64,000 bases of DNA from Kalaharituber pfeilii (taxonomy: Eukaryota > Ascomycota > Pezizomycetes > Pezizales > Pezizaceae), in contig WHUZ01000048.1 in NCBI GenBank assembly GCA_015179045.1, positions 248,001-312,000 on the forward strand. Direction: 5' to 3'. A program made the translations under genes and the position numbers. The notes beneath the pieces were generated by a model that was not told where the DNA came from, made no database searches, and saw nothing but the letters and a program-made list of their open reading frames with translations. How positions within the stretch are numbered: the first letter of the stretch is position 1; each line of letters starts with the position of its first letter. Below, piece after piece: positions 22,544-35,000 of this stretch.

Positions 22544-23255
22544 GGCTCATTCAAAGACTATCGCTTCTGACTTTGCCACAAATTCCAGCCCAAATCTTCA
22601 GTTTGCGAATCGCAGCCTCCTTTCCGCCGTTGGACAAGTGAAACCGGGTAGGGCTGCTCAATGTTAATGGGTAGGAGGGGCTCTGGGCTTGGCGAAATAA
22701 ACACTAATCTGGGCGATCTGTCGAAACGCATACAATCGCAAACGGTGGAGAAGGAAATGTAATTAACTTTTGCAACTTGTGACTGAGCGCTCGATGTCGA
22801 CAGTCCCGAAATTTTGTCACCTTAGGTAGCCGGAGACCGGCAAAATTGCGTAATCAACAAGTTACACGTACGTTCCGGTGTGTAAGGACTAGCTAGGTAT
22901 ATATAGTACGGCATACACACATATTTCAAATATTCCTCCCGGTACAATGTGGGGACTCACTACTGCTACATAATTGATGTTGACTCATAATCTTCGGATG
23001 TTTCATCAGAAATATGAGCTCCGTAGCTATGATATGATACCGGTACCATACCGGAGCAGTATGAATCACAAATCGGAATTAACTTTGAAGCTGAATTGTT
23101 ATTTTGATCTCTCACACTTAACCTACAATGTACTAGTTCTGCGCCGTCATCAAACACTTCCTGACGAGGCAGGTTAGCTTTTGATGCTGAAGTATATCCG
23201 TTTGCTTTTACATTGCTTTTGCCTTTTTTTAAAATGAAAAATCTTAAGAGATTAA
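22544..23255. other. 5' flank of the F-box gene
   Basis: No gene seen. On the minus strand a TATATATAC-like site lies at about 22895-22905, some 350 bp upstream of the F-box ATG; I do not claim it as a promoter. Confidence 0.35.
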
Positions 23256-24102
23256 TGGTGGGGCGCATCTAGAAGGGACCAGTTGTAACATTTGCTGACT
23301 TGCTGACTAATATACCAAAATTCATGCCAGTCGCATAGTCACCCCTTTTCTTACCAGTTGTACCCCAGCTGTTCTTGTTGCTTAAGCTCGCTGCTCTACC
23401 CATGCATGCTGGTGCTGATTGCTTCCCTTCTCAGGCGCATCTTTTGACCCCCCTCTTCGTCCTTCTTCTGGCTCCTGGCAACCAGTTCCTCTTGCACCAG
23501 TTGCTCCATTGCTCCACTGCTCCTTGCACCAGTCGCTCCAGCACTTCTTGCACCAATCGCTCTACTGCTCCTCGCATCAGTCACTTTACCGCTTCTCGCA
23601 CTTGTCGCTTTTACCACTTCTCGCACCTGTCGCTTTACCGCTTCTCGCACTGGACGCCTTACCGCTTTTCCAACAAAATGGGCCGCAATCGTAAGAAAAG
23701 AAAAGAACTTAATATTACCATTAATCGCTTTTTTTATAATTGTTTACAAACTATCAAGATGGTTATGTATATGGTACGAAGAAGTTTACTGAAATGAATA
23801 AAAGTGGTAGGCGAGTAGACCGGTAGATCATTTTCGTATATAGTATTTTTTTTACTACACTAATACTAATTTGGCAATCTTGGCGTGTAACACTTACATA
23901 TAAAGTACATTTTCAACTTCAAATTTCTCAACAACGCCTTCATATTTTTGAAATATGAAGCCGAAGGATTGTAGAGCAAGCGAAATAGTACATATTTTCG
24001 GCCTTTAAATTTTAATCAGATGTGGTTGGTTGATGAAATATAATTTCAAATTTGAGTCCGTAATTTTGGGTTGTAGGGGTCCCTTCTAGATGCGCCCCAC
24101 CA
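23256..24102. mobile_element. Inverted-repeat element with 25-bp ends
   Basis: Perfect 25-bp inverted repeats, 23256-23280 and 24078-24102 (outer bases TGGTGGGGCGCATCTAGAAG). The flanks do not show a clean duplication, so the superfamily stays open. The interior has the 24-bp repeat below and a short frame ending in MGRNRKKRKELNITINRFF, which is probably not a gene. Confidence 0.7.
23500..23660. repeat. 24-bp tandem repeat (CGCTTTACCGCTTCTCGCAC type)
   Basis: About six imperfect units of roughly 24 bp. The period is divisible by three, so a frame stays open across it. Confidence 0.75.
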
Positions 24103-24664
24103 TATAATCAAAGTTTTTTTTTTCCTAGGCAGAAAATTGAAAAAAAGAGGAAGGAAAGCACAAAAATAATATAACCAATATCGTGCAGGCACCAATTAAA
24201 TCTATACAAAAGTTTGGTAAATTCAAAGATCCCACAACAGCAGCTGAGTTCATTAAACAAACCCATTCGAAACATCGCAACTCCGTCGGAAATATATGCT
24301 GTATATATAAACACCAGTAACTTTCTAAATAGAACTTTTGGAAAAAAAAAAAAAAAAAAAAAGATATTGAAACCCAAACAAGCAATACAAACACTCCATG
24401 AAGATATATAGTGCTAGAACAGGGCAATGCAAACAGCCTCCCGATTTTCATAATGTTCCACTCCCTCCTCTTTTACACGCCGATTACTTTTCTCATATTC
24501 GAAAAATACACTTTCGTGAATATGCGCAACTCTCTCCCTCCCTTTGTGATACTGCAAGCGAAGAAGTGGTATGGTATTTTTTCCTTTTTTTCCCCCCCCC
24601 AAGCTCAGAATGGTCAAAAAATAAGAACAGGCACTCTATTAGGGACGGACTTTGTCAATTTCCC
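24103..24664. other. 3' flank of the rhodopsin-domain gene
   Basis: Contains a T-run (about 24115-24123) and an A-run (about 24343-24362). Probably 3' UTR plus decayed retroposon tails. No gene is seen. Confidence 0.4.
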
Positions 24665-26824
24665 TTAGCATATCTCCCCCTCCTGACCCATATCCCTCCT
24701 GCCCCAGCACTGCCCCGTGCTGCTCCCTGATCCCACCTCATCGTTCACACCTCCGAGCACTGCCTCTTCCAGCGACTCCATCGTCCTCAACTGGATTATC
24801 CCTCCCCCCAACGGATCCCAATCCCCCAGGCCCACCATCCCCCTTTGATCCTCGACGGGATTGGGATAGATTGACTGCCTCCCTGGCGCATCTGTTACTG
24901 GCGGTCCTGGCTCCAGATTGTGACTCTTAAAACTATGCTGGCTGGATTCATGGCCGTAGAGCTCGAATGGAGATGAGGCGCTTTGCACCGTACCAGGGGA
25001 ATCGCTGCGGGATCTCCTTCTGTCTCCGCTTGTGCTTCGGCTGCAGGAGCGGGAGGGGGGCCATGTTCGTCGGGGGTCGGGTGCGGTAGAGCGGGAGGTC
25101 GTCGTTGATATGGAATCTGGGCGGGAGGGGACATCACAGCGCGGCCGCTGAGAGGTCCCGTATATCCTCGCCGGAGGCTGAATGGTCCTGGGTAACAGTA
25201 TCTCTTCCGAGTTACTGTTCCTTAGACGCCCCCCTGACTGCTGGACGCTCAATGCGGAAATACATGGCTCATCTCTGTCCTTCGATGCGGTGTTCGCATG
25301 CTGTGCCGTTATATTCCGTTGCTCCTCCCTGCCGTCCCCAATCTTCCCAATCGGCCACGACTGCCTTTGCGGGTCGAAAGAGGGCGCACGGACAAGTTCA
25401 CCAGGCCGCGAGCCGGCGCGTCTGGCAATGCCGCTGCTGCCTTCCGTTCCATTCAACGAAACACCATAATCTGGCGGTTCAGGGGAAGGCTGCACTTCCC
25501 CCTGCCGACAAACTTTCTCTCCCCGCGGCACCTGCGCCACGCTTACAATATGGTCCAACTCCATTCCAACTTCCGGCCTCCTGGCTGCTGGTATCGGCCT
25601 AGGCAATGACAGTTCCCTATTCGGCGAATACCTATCCATGTCCACTGGATCCAACACCCCACACCCTGCAATATCCGCCACCTCGACAATAACTCTCTCA
25701 CTATATGCTTCTTTCGGCTGCACAGCGCCATTCAAATAGTTCCCACCACTAGATTGCGTCGTCCTACTTATCCGTGCTGGAATCTCCTTCGTCCTCCTAT
25801 CCTCCTCATTTCCACCATTTAACAGACTCCACCTCGTCAAAAGCGGCCTCAGACTCGGCAAACATGCACACACAATGCCGAGTGCACATTCTAGCTGACT
25901 CACCATGTACCGCAGCGCCCTATCATACGTTGGATCCTTGGTATGAACACTCATCGGTATTGTTGCCGTACGCGCAATGCTTACCATAATCGCCAGAAAC
26001 CCGACACTGAAAGTCGCAATCAGACCCACTTTCGCCCTCTTGCTCATGAACCTAAGCCGCCAGAGTTCACGTATCGGCATGACCCATATGATAATGTCAA
26101 AGAGGAGTCCAAGAGCGCTGGTGGCGTACCAGTAGCTCTGACGCTTGCAGGCGGGGTTGAAGATCTTTATGCCGGGCCAGCAACTGTAGAGGTTAGCGGC
26201 GCAGGTGGCGAGGCAGAAGCTGACGATAACGCCAATAAAGATATAGGTGGCACGGTGCAGGGTCTGGCTGAAGGAGAGACGGAGGTAAAAGAGGAGGATG
26301 GAGATTTGGATGAGGGCCAGTGTAAGTTGGTAGGTGACGAGGAGCATCATGCTCATCTACTCCGTCAGCCAAATTAGTAAGTCAATTGCCCCGCTATGAT
26401 ATCGGACTTGGATTGAAGAATGCGGGAGGGCGTGGGAGGTAGGGCTCACAATCTGCAAGTTAAAGCTCGCCACCATCCGATCTCCTATCAAATCATACAC
26501 GTGCCTCCCATACCCGTATGATGTCCCCCATAGTGCTGTACTCACATTGCTTATGAAGGCCATCAAAGCCAGCGCAATCACCGCGTCGTCCTTGCCCATT
26601 TTGAACACTACCTTCCACCGGACGTATAGCCGTGCCAGCACAAACGCGGTCGCGACGAACAGACATATTGTGGAATTTGCGTAGATCTGCGGGGCACGCG
26701 TTTCCCCTGGGCGATAGTCGGGTGGGGCGGCAGCGAAGTTGAGAGAAGTGGGAAAGCCATCGGTTCGGTTGAGCGAGTCACTGTCAGAGCCTCGGGCGTC
26801 GAGTAGAAGGGGTATGGTGGTCAT
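24665..26824 (-). CDS. Fungal rhodopsin-domain (PTH11-like) seven-helix membrane protein
   Basis: Two exons: 26824-26450 and 26356-24665. The 93-nt intron (26449-26357) has donor GTGAGC, branch ACTAAT and acceptor GTAG, and joins in phase to give 688 residues. Seven hydrophobic helices are visible: ICLFVATAFVLARLYVRW, VIALALMAFISNVS, then after the intron LALIQISILLFYLRL, IFIGVIVSFCLATCAA, ALGLLFDIIIWVMPI, GLIATFSVGFLAIMV and LECALGIVCACLPSL. This is the fungal integral-membrane rhodopsin-like domain, with typical motifs DDA after helix 1, W...P in helix 5 and PSLRPL after helix 7. Some relatives act as receptors sensing surfaces or small molecules; the ligand is unknown. The remaining 330 residues form a disordered Ser/Pro/Arg-rich cytosolic tail, longer than in many relatives. 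Confidence 0.93.
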
Positions 26825-28699
26825 AAAGCATGCTATAGGGTGGGATGGTGGGCGGCTAACGAAGATGGTTTTCTGAGTTCAGTTATAGTTCAGGGATGTA
26901 GCTATATTTTTCTACCCCAATTGTTATTCCGTTCTGCTAGAATTGATGCCAGTGAGGTTAGATATCGAAATGTGCAATGCGCCTTTGAGGCCAGACCTTT
27001 TCAAATTTTGGACTGGCCGAACAGAACAATTAGAAAGTTGCAAGCCCCTATTCCATTCACTTTTCCCTTGATCCCACTTCCTAAACTTCATTGAAATCAG
27101 AAAGGCGTGAAGTCTTGACCAGCGTTGCGTGAGGGGCACGTTTAGATATTCACTTCGCTTACAAATAGCAGGGGTAAGTTGGAAAGATTCCGCAGTCCAA
27201 CTTTGGTAACCGAGAGTTGAGTTTCCTGGCGTACCCCCAGCCTTGAGGGGAACCCTGCTAACTACCCACGTAACAGGAAAGGGAAGGGAAAGTAAGACAA
27301 AAAAGGGAACTGAGCTACAATCATGTTGATAAATCGAACAGTTTGTGGAGTAATAGGCGCATGTGGCATATATGTATGGTCACATGGTATCGCAGCGTTG
27401 CATGCAGTATGCCATGAAATACACAGATGTTTCCTTTCACCCCCCCCCCTTCTGGCACCGAGATGCCTGCATGCATGCTGTGCTCTGGTTTGTGCAGAGA
27501 ATCGATGCTTGTGGAGGCAGGGTGGAAAGGGCCTGTCTACTGCAGGCTGTTGGAATCGTTGCTCTTTAACTGGTGTGAAACCAGGACCAGACTATCGCCT
27601 CTCCTCCAATATCTTGAGGATAGTATCCTTATATCCCTGTAGAACAATGGAAGAGAAGGGCAATCTTAACGTTGTGCACTTGCATTTACGTGAGGAACGG
27701 TAGTACAACAGAGAAGGTGCTTGTACATACGTCCCCAGTTACCGTATCAACAATACAGTGTTCTACGCTCAGTATGAACCAAGTAGAGTAATGGGCTGGC
27801 CAAAACCTAAGTCACGTTACCTATTACCTAACCCACGATCATCTCAGGTTCTCACAACCCTCCGAATTGGGCAAGACAGCTAACTTTTCAAACCCACCTA
27901 GCCCTTTCTCAGATTTAAGTAAGTACTCTGTAGATCTAGACCCAAATCGGCTCGCATTTACTATACTGGAAATCCTTCCAACTTCACACTTGTCTATTCT
28001 TTCCTGTTTCACGCTTCTACCCCTCTCAACAAAATGAATCCGAAAGAAAAAAAAAAACGCAATTTCATGCAGATTCGCAGTACAGAGGCTTTCTCCTCAG
28101 CCTTTGATTGGTTATCCTGCTTTGTTTTATCTGGAGCACATCGATACCCGATTCATTGGGCCAAGCAGAAGACGGGTGTGTGAGTACAAGACAGTGTGGT
28201 AGGCAGAGCAGATGCACTGTAGGTGTGGTGCGGTAAAGAATACGAGGTTGGGACTCCGCTTCCAATGGAAGGGCAGGTGGAAACCGAGCCGTGTGGAGCA
28301 GGGCGAGGCTGGGAGGCAGGGCATGGAGGAGGGGGAAGAGACAATGACTTGGCACACTTGTTTGATGTTGACACCATCAGCATGTGTAGCTCTTACTCAG
28401 TGAGTGAAATACTGGCACGAATGTTACAATGCATGTGTGTGAGGCGAAATGAGATGAACAGGCTGGTGGGAGTTCTGCAAAACATCGTTCGTACGTAGAG
28501 AAACATTGGCCAAGGGCTCGCCCGCTCAACCCCTGGTCGAGTGGCCCGTCAGTAAGAGCTCCCCACCCACTCCAACCAGTAATGTGAAACGATTGATCAG
28601 GACGACGGGATTGGGCCTACAATTAAAAACTCGGCCCTGCGGCACGGAAAACATCCTTAAATCTATGCTCTGATCGCGATCGGACAAGGGAGACTTAAG
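26825..28699. other. Intergenic; no convincing gene
   Basis: A 126-codon frame at 27323-27703 (+) starts with ATG but has a Cys/His-rich, non-domain sequence and no supporting signals. I leave it uncalled. A C-run lies at about 27438-27448. Nothing else is recognised. Confidence 0.4.
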
Positions 28700-28904
28700 T
28701 ACTCAATACCAGCTTGTAGTGATGCAGGTGGGGGCCAGGTTATAGGCCATGCGAGCAGTCTGTGAACAGGTGAGGTTAAGGTCTGTACCCGACTTTGGGA
28801 GCAAAATTGTATCAAAAATACCTGTCAGTAGCAATATCCATCCCCAATCCGGTAGACTTTTCTCACACGGCCTCACTTGCATCACTCAATGCTAGTAATG
28901 AGTA
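28700..28904 (+). mobile_element. Small inverted-repeat element (family Q, copy 1)
   Basis: About 205 bp with imperfect ~36-bp inverted ends (TACTCAATACCAGCTTGTAG ... and TACTCATTACTAGCATTGAG ... on the opposite end). A second copy lies about 650 bp away in inverted orientation. No coding capacity. Confidence 0.75.
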
Positions 28905-29344
28905 ATCTCCAGGCCGGAGAACTCTTCTCCCTAAGCATGAGATCATCCTCCTCTAAACTTCTCGGGATGTCGTCGCACGGGCCAGCACCCCCCAGCCTTA
29001 CAAAGGTTCCCATGTGAATAAGCACGTTCATAGTTGGACCCAGCCCCTGGTTACAAGACTATCCCGGGCCGCTAATTTGCGGAATCATTCGAAGAAACGA
29101 TTAAGGAAAATTTCTCGAACTGAGCATTTGTAAATATCTGATTCCTTGAAGGACCATGTAAATCAAAAACCCCTTTCCGTACCTTTTAAATTTCCTCAGA
29201 CAATTCTCCTTCCTGCCCCCTTCATATTAAATACGAATGTGCTTTACCACAACAACCTTTCTTGTTGCTTCTATACAAGAAGCATGCACCTCAAGGCCTC
29301 CCTCATTAAGGAATCCACTTTCGCGTGAACGCCTTCGCACTGCT

Positions 29345-29558
29345 GAGATTACTACATGCACAGCGGACCTTTAGTGACGCAGGTGGGGCTGTTATGGCCA
29401 TGCGAGAAAAGTCTACCGGATCGGGGATGAATATTGCTACTGACAGGTATTTTTTGCTCCCAAAGTCGAGTACAGACCTTAGCCTCACCTGCTCACAGAC
29501 TGCTCGCACGGCCTATAACTTGGCCCCCACTTGCATCACTAAATGCTGGTAACGAGTA
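29345..29558 (-). mobile_element. Small inverted-repeat element (family Q, copy 2, inverted)
   Basis: In reverse complement it matches copy 1 over about 190 bp (for example CCTGTCAGTAGCAATAT and ATCCGGTAGACTTTTCTC). One end is more decayed than in copy 1. The pair could fold into a hairpin with a ~440-nt loop. Confidence 0.75.
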
Positions 29559-29934
29559 CTCTACTAGTACGTGCGCACCTAGCTAGCAAGACACTCTATG
29601 TCTAGGCTCTCCAATTGCTGTAATTGGTTGATGTTACAATCAGCATACTAGTAGTCATGTGAAATATTCAAAAGTGTCAGTGCGCACGATTGTGATACAA
29701 GACATCTCGGACTCCGGACTACCTAGCTTAGCTATTCTCTCGACCTTGTAACTATTTGGGCCGTCTGGGTTGAAACCTCACTTGCAACCAGCCATTGGCT
29801 GAGGCATCGAATTAAGCGAGGTTCCACCCATGCAATTATCAAGATCGAAATTTCAAGAACGAACAAAAAATGCCATGTTTGGGCTTAAACAAAAGCGGGA
29901 AAATGCCGCAAGTCGAAAAGTCTCTAAGCAGCTA

Positions 29935-30216
29935 CTAGACAGAAAAATAAGTATTTGGACAGGGGATAAATGCATATTTATGCGCCATGCAGTATTCGGC
30001 AGAAACTAGCATATTTTCGTCTGGTGATAGCCATAAGACAGTCCAAATTTTGTGATAGGGTGTCCAACTTCATTATGTAAGAAAGTATTTGGACAGCTGA
30101 CGTGATGAAATTTGGACAGCTGACATAATGAATTTGGACTTTTACACCTATTCTTTACTGCCAAGCATACGAAAATATGCATTATCCCCTGTCCAAATAC
30201 TTATTTTTCTGTCTAG
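29935..30216. mobile_element. TA-target inverted-repeat element (family T, intact)
   Basis: 282 bp with near-perfect ends CTAGACAGAAAAATAAGTAT ... flanked by TA. Inside are repeated TTTGGACAGCTGACGTGATG-type motifs. It is the intact reference for the scrambled T copies at 43495-44353. Confidence 0.85.
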
Positions 30217-30627
30217 TATAATAGATCAGGTATAGCACTCAAGGGTCAGTATTAAGAGGGGTATCGATCCGATCGCATACACGCATTGATTGCTGTAAAC
30301 CTATGTCAATAATACAGACCCAATCTGCATATTGCATAGTACACTTATCCCTATACTTCCTAGTGCCGAATACTTTCTGCATGGCACTGTAAATTACGAG
30401 GCAAAAGTCTTTGTGATTGCGATCTGAGCGCTGTCAGCGATAGGGAAGAAAATTGAGATATTTCAGTGAGAAATGACCCGATTAACTTACTCGCTGGTTC
30501 GGAAAGTATTGGAACGCTGCATAAATTGTGTGGGCTACTAGCCGAAAAAATAAGTATCCGCACAGGGGATAAATGCATATTATGCGCTATGCAGTTTTTG
30601 GCATAAACTAGCATATTTTTCGTATGC

Positions 30628-30674
30628 TTTTTTTTTTTTTTTTTTTTTTTTTAATATCATTAATCGCATGCCGC
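30628..30674 (-). mobile_element. Ultra-short poly-A stump (type A) inside element Y
   Basis: A T-run plus AATATCATTAATCGCATGCC and GC is flanked by TTTCGTATGC at 30618-30627 and 30675-30684. The same place in Y copy 2 is uninterrupted (near 47340), which gives the empty site. Confidence 0.92.
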
Positions 30675-30832
30675 TTTCGTATGCTTGGCTATGACACTCA
30701 GTGTGGATTTTATTATGTCAGAAGTATCCGGACAGCTGACATAACGAATTTGGGACTTGCAACAACAACAGTCCTATACCTACGTATGAGGATAGCGCAA
30801 ATAGATGTAAGTCCTTTACTAGAATTATAAAA

Positions 30833-31066
30833 ATGGCACTGCAAGCAACTACGATAAGTACAGGTTCAGGCATTATAATGATCAAAACTTACTATTCTGA
30901 TAGTCTGACTACTATTCTGATAGATCCTAAGATTTCGAGACTGCTCTTCAGGGCTTTTTTAGAGACCATTGAAATACTGTTTAAGAGGCTGTTCGAGCTC
31001 AAACAGCCTCCGAAACAGCCTCCGAAACAGCGCCCGAAGCAGCCTCCGAAACGGCCTGGAGAGTAG
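30833..31066 (+). CDS. Short ORF of element Y, unknown function
   Basis: 77 residues starting with ATG: MALQATTISTGSGIIMIK, then a segment ILIDPKISRLLFRAFLETIE and a C-terminal run of QPPK units. The copy in Y-2 differs at only three of the first ~58 residues and then by repeat number. The middle could form an amphipathic helix. No known family is recognised, and whether it is translated is open. Confidence 0.35.
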   Translation: MALQATTISTGSGIIMIKTYYSDSLTTILIDPKISRLLFRAFLETIEILFKRLFELKQPPKQPPKQRPKQPPKRPGE

Positions 31067-32013
31067 CCTCCGGAACAACCTCCGAAACAGCCTCTGAACA
31101 GCCTCTGAACAGCCTCCGGAACACCCTCTTAAACAGCTGCTCGAACAGCTGCTTGTAGCATGTCAACAGCTACTCAAACAGCATCCAGAATAGCCTTCGG
31201 AACAGCCTCCGGACAGCCTCTGGAACAGCCTCCGCAGAAACTTCCGGAAAAGCCTCTGGAACAGGCTACAGAAGAGCACTGCAATAGCAGTGAAAACAAG
31301 CAGTAGTGACCTACCTCCAGTTGCAGTACTCTGTTCTGCAATTTATTGCAACTTCAAGATTTGTAGTTGATGGATATGTGAAGCTCTCAAAACTCCATTC
31401 TCAATGATGTCAGTGCATATTGATTTCAGTATCTTCATTATTCTAGATATTGTTCTTATTGATAAAAACTTTGCTTGGGCTATTTGTTATGCGAATACCT
31501 CAATGTAGGCCAACAATGGATGTTCTTTTCCAGGGGGGTTATTTTAGCACCTACAAGAATATTAGTATCTTACTTAGTATGATAATTGAGTCTTTACCCG
31601 GACTTTTGTTGCTTGCTGTCCTTGTATATATTACCTTGTTCTTGTATTTATTCCGCTGCTGTATGATAGGGGGTCTCCAGAATTGCAGAGAAGACCCAAA
31701 TTCATTATGTCAGCTGTCCGGATTTCATTAGGTCAGCTGTCCGGATACTTCTGATATAATAAAAATTTGACGCTATCATGAAATTTTGTACTGGTCTAAG
31801 GAGTCAACTATACAAAAATATGTGATGCCAAGAAATCAGTGATACCAAGACTTTTGTTTAGTAATTTTATCTATTGCATCGATTGCACACAACATAAAAC
31901 CAAGTGGTAAAAGAGGTATTGCATAAGGGATGTATATATTTTTTAGTTAGTCGTTCTCTATTTTTGGCTAGACTACTAGTACTCTAGATTGATTTTGCTT
32001 CTATGTATTCTTC

Positions 32014-35000
32014 TCAGTCGACTTGCTTCGCATCCATCCTATCGTGATTGCCTTCGCTACTACCTTCATCATCCGTTTTCCACTCATCATCTTCGTCATT
32101 TTCCTTGCCATCTTCGTCATCACCCACATGACTACTATTGCCATCGTCATCGTCATCATCATCATCATCATCGTCGTCATCGTCCTCGTCTTCATCCTCA
32201 TCTCCATCATCGCTATCTTCAGCCTCCTCCCCCAACTCTCTCTTCCGCGCTCTCTCTGACTTTTCTAACTCCACCACTGCCTGGTAACCAGGAAGTTTGT
32301 CGAATAACCTCACTGTTTTCCTAAAATTCTTCGCCCTTCTCCTGCGAGCAAGCTCGCGTGGTGTTCTCCCCTTGTAGTCTTTCACATATGGATCGACGTC
32401 CTTTCTACTCAAGAGGTACTCCACAAGATCCGCGTGCCCGTTTTTCGCCGCTTCTGCCAACACTGTAGCTTTTTTGTTGTTCCGCATTTCAAGTTGCTCT
32501 GCTATACCGTCATGTTTCAGTAGAAGTTTCATAGATCCCAGATCACCGCCAGAGGCGGCACAATGAAGGACTGTGTCTCCATCGCCATCAATAGCGTTAA
32601 TATCTACTCCTTCTGTGGCCAATAACTGCCAGATTATACTCTCATTCCCTGCTTCTGCCGCAAGTGAAAGGGCAGTGCTGCCGTGAACGTCCGCCACAGT
32701 TGGCGAGTCGCCCGCTTCCATCAGCAATGTGAATGCTGCTGAATTACCATTTTCAGCTGCTTTCAGCAACGGTGTGCCACCAAGTTTATTTGGAGTGAAT
32801 GGTGAATCCACAAGCTTCAATAGCGTCCTCACGACAGAAGTCCGGCCTCCAGAGGCAGCTAGAATCATAGCTGTGTTGCCTTCGTTGTCAGGTTCGATCG
32901 AATCAATACCCCACAGCATCCTCAGTATTGGCTCATGGCCATAGAGCGCAGCGAGTAGAATAGGAGTTTGCCCCTCATTGTTTTTCTTGAACGGCGGTTC
33001 GATTCTCGTTAAGAGGGCCTTCACGATTGCTTTGTTACCTCCTATGACGGCCAGCCCGAGGATTGTGTTACCCTCATTGTCCGTTTCATCCAAGGAGTCC
33101 ACATCCCACAGCAGTCCCATCATATCCTCCCTGCCGCTCAGCACAGCAAATGCAAGTGGCGTTCGACCATCCCTATTCTTAGGAAATGGCGGCTTCATCT
33201 TTGTCAGTAACAGCCCAACTACGGATATATGACCCTCAATCACGGCGGTGGCAAGAGGTGTATTGCCCTCAAGGTTAGTTAGACTTAGATCAAGATTGTG
33301 TCTCTCTAGTAGCATCTCGAGAATCTTGTCATGGCCATTTGACGCTGCGACTGAAGCAGGGATACAGTTCTGGCACTTTTTCGGTTCAGGATTTGCGTTG
33401 CCCCTGTTTAGAAGGATTCTTACAATCTCCTCATCACCGTGATACACCATGCTCGTAAGAGGTGTATGTCCGTAGTTGTCTGAAGCATCCATCTCAATAC
33501 CCTCAATAGAGAGCAGAAGCATTATGATATCTTTGAAAGCGTTATTACAAGCTTGCAAGAGGGGGCTGATCCCCATATTGTCCTTGCGGTTGACGTCCAG
33601 CCCCTTGGCCAACAGCGCCTTAACCATGGCCTTGTTTCCTACGGAAATGGCAGCTAGGAGTGTTGTTCTACCTTCGGCGCATACGACAAATGGATCGACA
33701 TCTTCCCTCTCCAGCAATAACTGAAAAACTTCCTCATGTCCATTAGCGGTTGCAAATAGTAGCGGACTTTCACCCTTCTTGTTCCTTGTGTCTGGTTTTA
33801 TCTCTGGGATGGCCAAGAGCGTTTTCACAATCTCCACATGACCTCGCTCCGCGGCATTAGAAAGCACTGAGTCACCATCCCTGTCGACTGCGTTAATCCC
33901 AGATCCGGCGCGGGTAAGTAATACATTTACGATCTCGACATTGCCTGGCCGAGCGGCTGCAATGAGTGGTGAATCGCCGTTGTTATTGCTGGAAGGTATA
34001 GTGACCCTTGGATCTTTGAGTAGTAATAAAGCGGTATCGAATGCATGATTGTACAGCGCTTGCATAAACGGAGGATCTCCATCGTTGTCCGCCGCATTAA
34101 TATCAACATCGTCCCTTTGAAGGAACGCACGAACGACCGATTCATGATTATTTCGCGCTGCATAACCCAAAGGAGTGGAGCCATCGTTGCTCTTAGGGTC
34201 AACCGCAACGCCTTGTGATAAAAGGATCTCCACTATTTCCAAGTTGCCCCTACATGCAGCCCACGCCAAACTCGTCATCCCTAAGTTACACGTGGAGTCT
34301 GCATTCACCTCTGGGCGTGCCAGTAGCAGTTGCACAGCTTCTTTGCTTCCGAACTCAGCGGCCCAACTTAGAGGTGTCTGACCATACTCGCTGTCTTTGA
34401 TTTCAGAATTCACTCCTGGTTGGGAAAGCAGAAGCTGAACAATCTCATGACTTTTTGCCTCGGCTGCTAACGACAGTGGTGTCCTTCTGTTGTTGTCTGG
34501 AGCATCAGGGTCAACACCCATTTCAAGCAGCATTTGAGCTACCTCGGGTACGTTGCAGGCGGCTGCCCAAGCGAGCGGCGTACGACCGTTTGTGTCGGGC
34601 TGGTTAGGATCAATGCTCTTGTGGGATAAAAGTAGTTTCACTGCTTCAGTGTTTTGTGCATGGGTATAAATTGCCAACGTGAGTATGGTGTGACCGTCGA
34701 TTTCTCGGGAGTTCGGGTCAACATCATCTCTTGAGAGTAGTAACGTAAAAGCTGCTCTAACATTATCCCAAGTCTGTGAAGTCGAATAATATAGGGGCGT
34801 CTTTCCCTCCAGGTCTTTGTGGTCAGGGTCAACATCTGGTCTGGCAAGCAATAACCGCACAATTTCCTCTTGGCCGTCTTCGGCCGCCCATCCAAGTGGT
34901 GTTTTCCCATTATCGTCCTTTGAATCAGCTTCGATTTCTGGTCTGCTTAAAAGTAAAGAGCACACTTGCTCGCTCCCAGTCTCTGCGGCCAAAGAGAGTA

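Larger units (their letters stand above)
30537..31821 (+). mobile_element. Element Y, copy 1
   Basis: Begins CTAGCCGAAAAAATAAGTAT and matches, in reverse complement, the copy at 44355-47422. It carries TGTCAGCTGTCCGGATAC motifs near both ends, a short ORF (30833-31066) and a 12-bp AACAGCCTCCGG minisatellite (about 31000-31270). The last ~85 bp present in copy 2 are missing here. No known transposase domain is seen. Confidence 0.7.
30388..31872. mobile_element. Tc1-type element (family Z, copy 2), split by element Y
   Basis: The left end (30388 on, AAATTACGAGGCAAAAGTCT) and right end (to 31872, CCAAGACTTTTGTTTAG) are related by inversion and match the Z element at 8971-9811, including TGAGAAATGACCCGATTAAC. 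Everything from about 30537 to 31821 is a foreign insertion. Confidence 0.65.

Noticed and set aside
27323..27703. 126-codon frame with many Cys and His
   Set aside because: The Cys/His spacing fits no zinc motif, and two other frames overlap it equally open.
32001..32210. Met/Thr-rich frame antisense to the NLR-1 tail and the Ile/Val-rich plus-strand frame
   Set aside because: Shadows of the GAT/GAC trinucleotide repeat.
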